The notes under the pieces are model-generated. The model had not been told where the DNA came from and ran no database searches. It saw only the letters and a program-made list of their open reading frames with translations. The translations under genes and the position numbers were made by a program. A stretch of 33,038 bases of DNA from Prosthecobacter algae. Its GTDB lineage: Bacteria > Verrucomicrobiota > Verrucomicrobiia > Verrucomicrobiales > Verrucomicrobiaceae. Shown one piece after another: positions 14,942-23,078 of the stretch (position 1 is the stretch's first letter; every line of letters starts with the position of its first letter). The stretch is from contig NZ_BAABIA010000007.1 in assembly GCF_039542385.1 (NCBI RefSeq), positions 327,732 through 360,769 on the forward strand. The letters are read 5' to 3'.

Positions 14942-15115
14942 GTATTGCAATGGACCGCGCCCGCCCTCAAATGCAACCCACGCCGCACCACTCTTTCGTG
15001 GGGGGAGCCTCAGGGGCTTTGACACCGCCGAACAATCCTGCCCTGGGGTTTGCAACAAGCCGCCAATCGCACCCGCGCATGATAAGGCAGCCCATAGGAT
15101 TTCGTTTCAGTGGAG

Positions 15116-18100
15116 ATGCGTTCCCTTCTTGCCACCTTCTCAGCACTCGCGGCTCTGCCCGCCAGTGCCGCGGCCCCGCTGGATTTCAACCGGGATATCC
15201 GCCCCATCCTCAGCGACAACTGCTTTGCCTGCCATGGGTTCGATGCCAAAAAACGCAAGGCCGACCTGCGCCTGGACACCCCCGAAGGTGCCTATGCACT
15301 CATTGACGGCATCCAGCCCATCAAACCAGGCGATCCCGCCGCCAGCAGCATCATTGAGCGCATTCTCAGCACCGATGAGGATGAGGTGATGCCGCCGCCG
15401 GAGTCGCATAAAAAGATCACACCCCAGCAGGCCGAGATCCTCCAGCGCTGGATCAAGGAAGGCGCAAAATACAAGAACCACTGGGCCTTTGAAAAACCGA
15501 TCAAAGCCACTGTGCCGAAAGTCGCTGGCGGTCAGGTGCGCAATCCGATTGATGCCTTCATTCAGGACCGCCTCCGCCAGGAAGCGCTCAGCCCCGCGCC
15601 TGAGGCCAGCAAGGAAACTCTCATCCGCCGCGTGACCCTGGACCTCACGGGACTGCCGCCCACGATTGCTGAGGTGGATGCCTACCTGGCCGACAGCAGC
15701 CCGGACGCCTATGAGAAAGTCGTCTCCCGTCTGCTGAAGTCCGAACGTTATGGCGAGCACATGGGCCGCTACTGGCTGGACGCCGCCCGTTATGCCGATA
15801 CCCACGGCCTGCACCTGGACAATGAACGCAGCATGTGGCCCTACCGCGACTGGGTGATCCAGGCCTTCAATGACAATCTGCCATTTGATGACTTCACCCG
15901 TTGGCAGCTCGCCGGGGACCTGTTGCCCAATGCCACGGTGGATCAGCAGATCGCTTCCGGGTTCAACCGCTGCAACGTCACCACCAGCGAAGGGGGCTCC
16001 ATCGCGGAGGAGTTTGTGTTTCGTTATGCGGTGGACCGCACCGACACCACCGTGGCCGTGTGGATGGGCCTCACCGCCGGCTGCGCGGTGTGCCATGATC
16101 ACAAGTTCGATCCCATCAGCCAAAAGGAGTTCTACTCCCTTTACGCCTTCTTCAACAGCGCCGCAGATCCCGCCATGGATGGCAACATCCTCCTCACCCC
16201 ACCCATCCTGAGGCTCTCCACGCCCGACCAGAAACAGGAACTGGCCAGCCTGGAGCAGCAGATCGCCGCCAAGCAGGGCGACATCAAGGCCGCCATCGCC
16301 AAGATTGATTACGTGGACCCCAGCACGCTGACGCCGCCCCCGCCCGTACAGAGCAGCGAAGTCGTGTGGTTTGAAGATGCCTTCCCCGCCGGGGTCAAGG
16401 TCCAGTCCAGTGAAGGAGCCGCCACTTTCGTGAGCAAAAAAGACGGCCCTGTTTTCAGTGGCGAGACCGCCCTCCGCCGCACAGCCACAGCCGTGGCGCA
16501 GGACTTCTTCAGCGGTGGTGCCACCTTTGATGTCCCAGCCAACGGCCGCATTTCGGCCCAATGTTTTCTGGATCCTGCCAACCCACCCACTTCCATCATG
16601 ATCCAGTTCCATGTCGGTGGCTGGAATCACCGCGCCTTTTGGGGTGAGGAAGGGGCGATTCCCTTTGGCCAAGTGCGTACCCCTGAGCGCGTGAAAATGG
16701 GAGCCCTGCCGAAAACGGGCGAATGGGTGAAGCTGGACATTCCCATTGATAAGATCGGCCTCAAGCCCGGTATGAAAGTCACTGGCTACGCCTTCACCCA
16801 GTTCGGCGGCACCGTCTCCTGGGATCGTCTCAGCATGAGCTCCCGGGTGGATCCGGCCAAGGATCAGCAATGGTCCTGGAAAGTCTGGGTCACCAAGAAC
16901 CAGGGCACCCGTGTTGCGGCCCTGCCGCAGGATTTGCAAACCCTCGTCCGGGGCAAAAAGGCCGCCGAATGGACCGAGGCCGAGGCCAAGCAGGTCAAGG
17001 ACTGGTGGTTTGAAAACGAGTACCAAGGTGCCCGCGACATCGTCAATGGCGTGCGCGGCCAGAAGCTCGCGCTTGAGTCGAAACGCAAAGCGCTGGAGGA
17101 CCTCATCCCCGCCACCTTCATCATGGCGGATCTCCCCCAGCCACGGGAGAGCTTCATCATGAACCGAGGCCAGTATGACCAGCCGGGTGAAAAGGTGGGC
17201 CGTGGCACCCCTGCCGTCTTCCCGCCCCTGCCAAATGCTGGCCAACCAACCCGGATGGATCTGGCCAACTGGCTCGTTTCTCCCGATCATCCCCTGACCG
17301 CCCGTGTCACGGTAAATCGTCTCTGGCAGCAGTTCTTTGGCACGGGGCTCGTCAAGACCACCAACGATTTTGGTTCCCAAGGCGAGCCGCCCAGCCATCC
17401 GGAACTGCTCGACTGGCTGTCCGTCACCTTCCGTGAAAACGGCTGGGACATGAAGGCCTTTGTCACGCAGATCGTCACCTCCCACACCTACCGCCAAAGT
17501 GCGGCCTTCACCCCAGAGAGCTTGGCCAAAGATCCTGAGAACCGGCTCTTGGCGCGCGGTCCTCGCTTCCGGGCTGATGCCGAGGTCGTGCGCGACAGCG
17601 CCCTGTTTGTCAGCGGCCTGCTGAGTCCGAAGATCGGCGGCAAAGGCGTGCGCCCCTACCAGCCGGAAAACATCTGGGAGCCTGTTGGCTTCGGCGGCAG
17701 CAACACCCGCAACTACGTCCAGGACAAGGGTGAATCCCTTTACCGTCGCAGCCTCTACACCTTCTGGAAGCGCACCGCCCCGCCCCCGGCCATGACCAAC
17801 TTCGATGCACCCAACCGCGAGTCCTACTGCCTCCGCCGCGAGCGCAGCAACACCCCGCTGCAGGCGCTGAACCTCATGAACGACGTGCAGTACTTCGAGG
17901 CTGCGCGCAACTTCGCCCAACAACTGTTGCTTCAAAAAGGAGCCAGCACGGATACGCGCCTCACCACCGCCTTTCGCAGCAGCACTGGCCGCTACCCCAC
18001 CGCCCAGGAGGCCGAGATCATCCATCGCGCCCTCGACCAACACCTCGCCGCCTACAAAGCTCGTCCTGAAGAAGCCCAACAGGCCATCACCTACGGTGAA

Positions 18101-18196
18101 TCCAAACCCGACCCCAGCCTCAACGTCTCCGAACTCGCCGCCTGGACGATGGTGACCAACCTCCTGCTTAACCTGGACGAGATGGTGACAAAGTGA
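15116..18196 (+). CDS. Secreted PSD1-type protein with cytochrome C, DUF1549 and DUF1553 domains
   Basis: Exported protein of 1026 residues. A signal peptide (1-18) leads into a planctomycete-type cytochrome C domain with the haem motif CFACH (C36, C39, H40) and MPPPESH as probable distal site. DUF1549 covers about 143-355 and contains a second CxxCH (CAVCHDHKFDP, C323-H327) typical of the family. A coiled segment and a LamG-like beta region (about 430-600) follow. DUF1553 covers about 720-960 (TARVTVNRLWQQFFGTGLV, then RRERSNTPLQALNLMND). PSD1 proteins are abundant in Planctomycetes and Verrucomicrobia and are suspected to act in polysaccharide or sulfated glycan catabolism; their biochemistry is not established. 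The ATG at 15116 is preferred; a GTG at 15110 is the alternative. The usual DUF1501 partner gene does not follow. The gene is divergent from the sensor kinase (174 bp between starts). Confidence 0.9.
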   Translation: MRSLLATFSALAALPASAAAPLDFNRDIRPILSDNCFACHGFDAKKRKADLRLDTPEGAYALIDGIQPIKPGDPAASSIIERILSTDEDEVMPPPESHKKITPQQAEILQRWIKEGAKYKNHWAFEKPIKATVPKVAGGQVRNPIDAFIQDRLRQEALSPAPEASKETLIRRVTLDLTGLPPTIAEVDAYLADSSPDAYEKVVSRLLKSERYGEHMGRYWLDAARYADTHGLHLDNERSMWPYRDWVIQAFNDNLPFDDFTRWQLAGDLLPNATVDQQIASGFNRCNVTTSEGGSIAEEFVFRYAVDRTDTTVAVWMGLTAGCAVCHDHKFDPISQKEFYSLYAFFNSAADPAMDGNILLTPPILRLSTPDQKQELASLEQQIAAKQGDIKAAIAKIDYVDPSTLTPPPPVQSSEVVWFEDAFPAGVKVQSSEGAATFVSKKDGPVFSGETALRRTATAVAQDFFSGGATFDVPANGRISAQCFLDPANPPTSIMIQFHVGGWNHRAFWGEEGAIPFGQVRTPERVKMGALPKTGEWVKLDIPIDKIGLKPGMKVTGYAFTQFGGTVSWDRLSMSSRVDPAKDQQWSWKVWVTKNQGTRVAALPQDLQTLVRGKKAAEWTEAEAKQVKDWWFENEYQGARDIVNGVRGQKLALESKRKALEDLIPATFIMADLPQPRESFIMNRGQYDQPGEKVGRGTPAVFPPLPNAGQPTRMDLANWLVSPDHPLTARVTVNRLWQQFFGTGLVKTTNDFGSQGEPPSHPELLDWLSVTFRENGWDMKAFVTQIVTSHTYRQSAAFTPESLAKDPENRLLARGPRFRADAEVVRDSALFVSGLLSPKIGGKGVRPYQPENIWEPVGFGGSNTRNYVQDKGESLYRRSLYTFWKRTAPPPAMTNFDAPNRESYCLRRERSNTPLQALNLMNDVQYFEAARNFAQQLLLQKGASTDTRLTTAFRSSTGRYPTAQEAEIIHRALDQHLAAYKARPEEAQQAITYGESKPDPSLNVSELAAWTMVTNLLLNLDEMVTK

Positions 18197-18289
18197 GTTA
18201 GGGAAAGAGTAAGCCAGACCTATATTTCGACACTTCATGTTAGGCAGGTCAGTCCTTTGGTCAAAAGCAACAGTCCATGAACCTCCTGC

Positions 18290-19135
18290 TCACAGCCGCC
18301 TCACTCTACTCAAGGGGTAATAGATAAGAGTCAGCTTCCCGTAAACATCAGAAGCCGGCACACACCCCCAAAAACGGCTGTCATAGCTTTGCGGTGAATT
18401 ATCGCCCAGAACGAAGTACTCTTCAGGCCCCAGCACAAAACTATCACCTTCCCGTCGAGCTGAGGACGTCACTCCAGATAGCTCTGTGTAAGTGATCGGT
18501 GGAATTCCGTCTTTTTCTCCCAGGAGCCTGCCATCAGCAAAGATTTTCCCTCCAGCAATGCGAAGCCTTTCTCCAGGCAAGCCAACCAGTCTCTGAACGT
18601 ATAGCACATCTTTCTTTTCTTCGGTCAGATGCAGACTTCCAATTTTCGAGTTTTTATAGACGATCAAATCACCTCTTTTTGGAGAATCAAATCGGTAACT
18701 TAATCGATCAACGATCACATGGTCTGCTGTCGAATCTATTGTGGATCCATGCAGCGTCGGCTCCATGGTCACAATAGGGGCCACCATCGATATGGCCACC
18801 CATGAGGCAGGTGTAGGCAAGAGAAAAGTCGCGGCAAGAAGACCTATAAACAAAAGCCACAACGTCATGGTCATTCGCCCTGGCCTGAAGCTGTCATACA
18901 AGACCCATATTTGCGCAATGATCGCAGCAGCTAAAAAGCCTAATGGCATCCAAAGAGGGATCCAGCGCAATACGAGGCTGAGTGCTCCGATGAAAGCCCA
19001 AAGATGCAGGCTCAGTAACCAACAAGCACCTCTCCCCGGCATGCCTGCGCGAATGAGACCAAAACCTGGAATAATTAGGCTCAGCAATGAACCTAGCCAG
19101 CGGCGCTTCTGAAAGTCAGGCGATGAAGAGTCCAT
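18290..19135 (-). CDS. Signal peptidase I-like S26 protein with substituted catalytic residues
   Basis: Membrane protein of 281 residues. The N-terminal part (about 12-108) holds three or four hydrophobic helices and starts with a TM2-like PGFGLIRAG turn. The rest is an S26 domain: box B reads VTMEPTLHGS, then VDRLSYRFDSPKRGDLIVYK, then YVQRLVGLPGERL (box D), then VLGDNSPQSYDSRFWG (box E). In true type I signal peptidases the residue before MEPT is the nucleophilic Ser, and box D reads VKR or IKR with the general-base Lys. Here these are Thr123 (ACC) and Gln181 (CAG). Box E and the fold-defining Gly, Asp and Arg are kept. Activity is therefore doubtful and a binding or regulatory role is possible. 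I chose the ATG at 19135; a TTG at 19144 is also in frame. It begins 27 bp after the PVC dehydrogenase gene, probably in one operon. Stretches such as 18600-18730 are more A+T-rich than neighbouring genes. Confidence 0.85.
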   Translation of the reverse strand: MDSSSPDFQKRRWLGSLLSLIIPGFGLIRAGMPGRGACWLLSLHLWAFIGALSLVLRWIPLWMPLGFLAAAIIAQIWVLYDSFRPGRMTMTLWLLFIGLLAATFLLPTPASWVAISMVAPIVTMEPTLHGSTIDSTADHVIVDRLSYRFDSPKRGDLIVYKNSKIGSLHLTEEKKDVLYVQRLVGLPGERLRIAGGKIFADGRLLGEKDGIPPITYTELSGVTSSARREGDSFVLGPEEYFVLGDNSPQSYDSRFWGCVPASDVYGKLTLIYYPLSRVRRL

Positions 19136-19162
19136 TCGGATCAAAAGTCTGAAAATATTCTT

Positions 19163-22100
19163 TTAATGCACATCCTTCTTCGGAGCACTGCTGCCAGCTT
19201 TCTTCGACTTCAGGCCGCTGAGGTAGGCGACGACGTCGCGGACTTCGCGGGGGGTGAGGATGCCGAGCATGGGGGGCATCATGGAGACGGGTGGGGTCTG
19301 CATGGCGATCTGGGGCCGAGGGAGTTTTTTCTCGGTGCCGTCGGCGAGGCGGATGGTGATGCTGACCTTGTCCTCTTTAGCCAGGGCACCGGCGAGGTTG
19401 CTGCCATCCTTGAGGGTGACGGAGACGAGGCCGTAACCAGGGGCGATCTTGGCAATGGGGTTGACGAGGGACTCGAGCAGTTCGGCCTTGCTGCGCTGGC
19501 TGCCTATGGTTTTGAGGATGGGGCCGACCTGGCTGCCTTCTTTTTCTTCGACGGTGTGGCAGGCGAGGCAGTTGGCCCCGAGGTGGTTGGTGACGAGGTC
19601 TTTGCCATTGGCGCTGCTGCCGCCTTCGACGAGGTCGTCACGCGGGGCGCTGGTGCGGGCCTGCTGATAGGTGGTGACGCGCTCGGCGAGCTCTGGATGG
19701 GCTTGGGCGGCCTCGAGGACATCGAGCTTCAGCCCGGCCTCGACCTTGCCTGCGGCGAGGCGTTGCATCCAGCCATCGAGGAGATCGGAGGCGGGCTTGG
19801 TCTGGGTGCTGGCGAGCAGTTTCATGACGGCCTGCTTTTCAACCACGACTCCCTGCTCCAAAACGCGAGAGGCCTCGGCCAGGGCGCGGTCCTTTTGATG
19901 CTCAAAGGTCTGGACGAGGGACTCCATGCGAAGCTCGGCCGGAGCGGCTTTGTCGGCGGCTTGTTTGAGGGTCTCCGCAAAGGCCGGGGCGGCGGAATGC
20001 TGGGCCGCCATGAGTTTCAGGGCACCAACACGGAGTTCCGGCTTGGCCGTGGTATCGCCAATGATCTGCTGCAAGGCGGGGGCGGCGACGCCGAGCTGGA
20101 GCTTCACCATCAATTCGATCCCGGCGGCTTTCAGCGCCGGATTGGCGAGGGTGAGCATGGCCTGAACGTTGGGCTGGAGGACATCCGCCACGGCCTCGGC
20201 ATCGCGAGCAGGATAGAGACGATGGACGCCATCCACACGATCCAGGCGAGGAGGCTCAGTGAAGTGCAGGAGGGACTGAAAGGCCTCCAGCGAAAGAGGC
20301 TTATCGGCCAAAGCATACTTGGTTAGACGAGCAGCGTTTTCGGCCTTGCCGAGACGAAGGTTGGCATTGATGGCGCGGCGCAGGGTGGGCTCGGCCAGCT
20401 CGTGGGTTTCATCCAGCATGGCGGCGAGCTGAGGCAGTGCCTCTGGCACACCGACGTCGTCATGAATAGCACGGGCGGCTTCATTGACGATGGCCACGTC
20501 TGCATCTTCCAGGAAACCTGCGACTAGGGGCGAGTGCTGACGGCTGAGGGCCAAGGTGGCGGCGACGCGAAGGTTCTTGGAATCTGCGGAGGACCAGGAG
20601 GCGAGGGTTTGCGACTTCACACAGCCAGCGAGGCCGGTGACCACCGCGTGACGCAGCCAGGCATCGGCCCCGTCTTTTTCCGCCATGTGGCGCAGTGTTT
20701 GGGCGGCGCTTTCATCCTCCACTTCCAGCTTGCCCAGAGCGATGGCGGCATGGAAACGCACGCGAGGAGATTCCGAGGCGAGGAGGTCAATTAGCAGCTC
20801 CTCGCTGGGCTCGCCCGGCTTGCCATCGCTGAGAACCTTGGCGGTCTGGGCCTGGACTTCGGGATCGGTTTCCGTGACCAGCATGGCATGCAGCGGAGAA
20901 TCATCCACCTGACCCCGGCGGAAGCCAATGCCGTATCCCCAGATGGCATGGATGCGGGCCAGTAGTGGGGCCTTGGTATCACCCGCCACCTTGGCCAGTG
21001 TCTTCCACTCAGCACGTTTGGCCAGCTCCAGTTGAACTGCCACACGCACGCGCTGGTCGCCATGACCTAACAAAATTTGCAAATCATTCAGACTCTTTTC
21101 GGCAAAACCCGCTATGAGAAGCTCGCGAGTTTCCTTGCGGGCGGGGTTATCACTCCCCTTCTCCTCATCCACGGTCCAGACGGCCCCCTTTTCATCCAGA
21201 GGATAACCGCCCACCCAGTCGGCCATGTAGAAACGACCATCGGGACCCCAGCTCATGCCAATGCCCATGATGCCGCTGTTGATCAGGCGGGCACGGCTCA
21301 TTTCAAAGGTCGCACCCACGGGCTTCACCGTGAAGGCTTCCATCTTGCCGGAGGGGAACTGATTGACGATGAAGTGACCACGCAGGCGCTGGCCGAGGGC
21401 GGTGCCGGGCTCATGCAGGAAACCCGCGGGACCATTCGAATAATTGGCCAAAGGCGGGGTGATGTAGAGAGGCTGCTCAGCTCCGGCCTTCCACATGTTT
21501 TCACGCATCCAGCGGCTTTCCGCCTTCATGTATTGATGGTTGCAGCGCCAGCCGGTATCGCTGCGTTCGGTGATGTAAACAAAGCGCTCACTTTCCCCCG
21601 GCATGTCGGCATCATTGTCCGCTCCGAACATGTTGCCAAAGTCATCAAAGGCGACTTCCTGCACGTTGCGCAGGCCGTGGGCGAAGACTTCAAAGCCAGT
21701 GCCATCGGGCTCCACCCGCATCACGGCACCTTCATGGGGATAGTACCATTTTTTACCCGCCTTGTCGGTGACGTTCACACCCTTGTCGCCAATGCTCCAG
21801 TAGATGCGACCGTCCGGGCCGAGGCGCGGCCCGTGCATGTCGTGGCCCGCGTAGGCGATGTGCATGCCAAAACCATGAGCGATGACTTCGCGCACATCGG
21901 CCACACCATCGTCATCCGTGTCCTTCAGCCGCCACAGGTCTGGGGCAATGGTGGCATACACCCAGCCATCGTGATAGAGCACGCCTGCAGCGATGCCCGT
22001 GACCTCGGTGTTAAACCCTTCGGCAAATACGGTCATCTTATCTGCGGTGCCATCGCCATCGGTATCGCGAAGCTGATAGATGCGCTCGCTGTGGACGGTG

Positions 22101-22438
22101 AGGTCTTTCCAGTCAATGGAGCCATCCTTATTGTGATCCTTCAGGCTGCCGCGTGGAAGGCGCATTTTACCAGGGGCGAGCTCGCGATGATAAAACTCGC
22201 GCTTCTCCTCCACGCTGGTGAAGCTCACGTCATCCGGGATCCACTGCGTGTGCTCGCGAATGTCCAGATCCCCCACCTTGCGACGTGTGGTGGAGGACAC
22301 ATACACTCGACCTTTTTCATCCACCGTGCAGGCGACGGGATCCGGCACATTGAGGTCTCCCGACCAACGGTGCAAGGTGACCTCTGCCGCCGAGGCAGAG
22401 AGGGTGGTGGCAGCGGCGAACAGGATCGGGAAGCGCAT
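19163..22438 (-). CDS. Secreted PVC-type membrane-bound dehydrogenase with HEAT-like repeats and cytochrome c domain
   Basis: Exported protein of 1091 residues. A signal peptide (1-18, cut at ASA) is followed by a PVC-type beta-propeller dehydrogenase domain (about 20-440). Calcium-loop motifs lie at DHNKDGSID (101-109), DTDGDGTADK (125-134) and DTDDDGVAD (near 165-173). HEAT-like helical repeats fill about 470-900. The C-terminal haem-binding domain has CLACH at 957-961 and, after a beta insertion (VSVTLKDGSNLAGAL, then VSITIRLADG), the Met-rich SMMPPM. It is a distant paralogue of the protein at 9322-12120, which has a carbohydrate-binding-like module and lacks this beta insertion. The ATG at 22438 begins the signal peptide; an in-frame start at 22504 is unlikely. 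The signal-peptidase-like gene follows after 27 bp. The substrate is unknown. Confidence 0.88.
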   Translation of the reverse strand: MRFPILFAAATTLSASAAEVTLHRWSGDLNVPDPVACTVDEKGRVYVSSTTRRKVGDLDIREHTQWIPDDVSFTSVEEKREFYHRELAPGKMRLPRGSLKDHNKDGSIDWKDLTVHSERIYQLRDTDGDGTADKMTVFAEGFNTEVTGIAAGVLYHDGWVYATIAPDLWRLKDTDDDGVADVREVIAHGFGMHIAYAGHDMHGPRLGPDGRIYWSIGDKGVNVTDKAGKKWYYPHEGAVMRVEPDGTGFEVFAHGLRNVQEVAFDDFGNMFGADNDADMPGESERFVYITERSDTGWRCNHQYMKAESRWMRENMWKAGAEQPLYITPPLANYSNGPAGFLHEPGTALGQRLRGHFIVNQFPSGKMEAFTVKPVGATFEMSRARLINSGIMGIGMSWGPDGRFYMADWVGGYPLDEKGAVWTVDEEKGSDNPARKETRELLIAGFAEKSLNDLQILLGHGDQRVRVAVQLELAKRAEWKTLAKVAGDTKAPLLARIHAIWGYGIGFRRGQVDDSPLHAMLVTETDPEVQAQTAKVLSDGKPGEPSEELLIDLLASESPRVRFHAAIALGKLEVEDESAAQTLRHMAEKDGADAWLRHAVVTGLAGCVKSQTLASWSSADSKNLRVAATLALSRQHSPLVAGFLEDADVAIVNEAARAIHDDVGVPEALPQLAAMLDETHELAEPTLRRAINANLRLGKAENAARLTKYALADKPLSLEAFQSLLHFTEPPRLDRVDGVHRLYPARDAEAVADVLQPNVQAMLTLANPALKAAGIELMVKLQLGVAAPALQQIIGDTTAKPELRVGALKLMAAQHSAAPAFAETLKQAADKAAPAELRMESLVQTFEHQKDRALAEASRVLEQGVVVEKQAVMKLLASTQTKPASDLLDGWMQRLAAGKVEAGLKLDVLEAAQAHPELAERVTTYQQARTSAPRDDLVEGGSSANGKDLVTNHLGANCLACHTVEEKEGSQVGPILKTIGSQRSKAELLESLVNPIAKIAPGYGLVSVTLKDGSNLAGALAKEDKVSITIRLADGTEKKLPRPQIAMQTPPVSMMPPMLGILTPREVRDVVAYLSGLKSKKAGSSAPKKDVH

Positions 22439-22654
22439 GGGCTGGAAAGAATGAGGGGGAATGGAGAGAGATGAAAAATTCCCCATGTGGGGATGAATCG
22501 TCACAATGAATTAAGGATCAACGTTTTGCGATGGGGATCGGATTCCCCATCGGTCCCCACGCGCTCCCCATGACGAGAGAGGAGCAGGGAGAGTGGCACA
22601 TCGGCGGCTAGGGGAGGGAGAGGACTGGCGAGCAGACAAAACGATGATGGTGAA

Positions 22655-22736
22655 GCCTCCGGGAGGCAACTCGGTGGGGCTGGGTCAGGTGCTTAATATC
22701 CAATATTCGGGCGGTTAGTGCAAGCCTCGGGGAGGC
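22655..22736. repeat. Pair of related GCCTC/GAGGC hairpins
   Basis: Two similar small hairpins lie upstream of the PVC dehydrogenase gene. At 22655-22667 GCCTC pairs with GAGGC around CGG, and at 22724-22736 the same stem encloses GGG. Both follow AA and are followed within a few bases by CACT- or CAACT-like sequence and a G-rich run, which suggests duplication of a short element. No terminator T run follows either. Function is unknown. Confidence 0.45.
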
Positions 22737-22782
22737 CACTTTGGGGACATGGGGCGCGGATGCGGAGGGGGATAGATCTGGA

Positions 22783-22863
22783 CAGCTTTTTCAAGTCTTG
22801 ATGAAATGCGGAATCGGCTCTGTGGCGGGGGTGTGACGAGCTAAAGCTCTGGAGTACTTTTTT
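22783..22863. repeat. 80-bp intergenic repeat, copy 1
   Basis: About 80 bp that recur at 22971-23050 in the same orientation with few differences. Shared blocks are CTTTTTCAAG, TGATGAAATGCGG, GGCTCTG/GACTCTG, GGCGGGGG, and the ending CGAGCTAAAGCTCTGGAGTA plus CTTTTT. The ending contains a small palindrome, GAGCT AA AGCTC. No open frame is conserved across the copies. Confidence 0.75.
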
Positions 22864-22876
22864 GGGGCTGCGACCG

Positions 22877-22937
22877 CCCCTCACCCCTGGCCCTTTCGCT
22901 TCGCGGCTTCGCAACCCCGCGAGCGGGGCGAGGGGGG
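22877..22937. repeat. C/G-rich imperfect palindrome (CCCCTC...GAGGGG)
   Basis: Between the two 80-bp repeats lies a 60-bp element that starts CCCCTCACCCC and ends CGAGGGGGG. It contains the inner palindrome CCCCGC GA GCGGGG. It can fold into one long imperfect hairpin. Elements of this style are scattered through intergenic DNA of many bacteria. It lies about 140 bp downstream of the giant protease gene, but there is no T run to make it a classical terminator. Confidence 0.55.
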
Positions 22938-22970
22938 ACGTTTTTTGGACTTCGCTTGCTGAGACCAAAA

Positions 22971-23050
22971 CACCTTTTTCAAGGCGTGATGAAATGCGGT
23001 GCCGACTCTGAGGCGGGGGGCTGCCGAGCTAAAGCTCTGGAGTACTTTTT
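22971..23050. repeat. 80-bp intergenic repeat, copy 2
   Basis: Second copy of the repeat at 22783-22863, offset by 188 bp and in direct orientation. It ends about 28 bp from the stop codon of the giant protease gene. Confidence 0.75.
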
Positions 23051-23078
23051 GGAGATGAATGCCACGCTCTCCTCCAGT

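Noticed and set aside
15140..18238. A 1032-codon open frame antisense to the PSD1 gene
   Set aside because: The plus-strand frame has a signal peptide, haem motifs and DUF1549/DUF1553. The antisense product is low-complexity and is a by-product of G/C-rich codon use.
21077..22474. A 465-codon open frame antisense to the second PVC dehydrogenase
   Set aside because: No recognisable domain; the minus-strand gene is clearly real.
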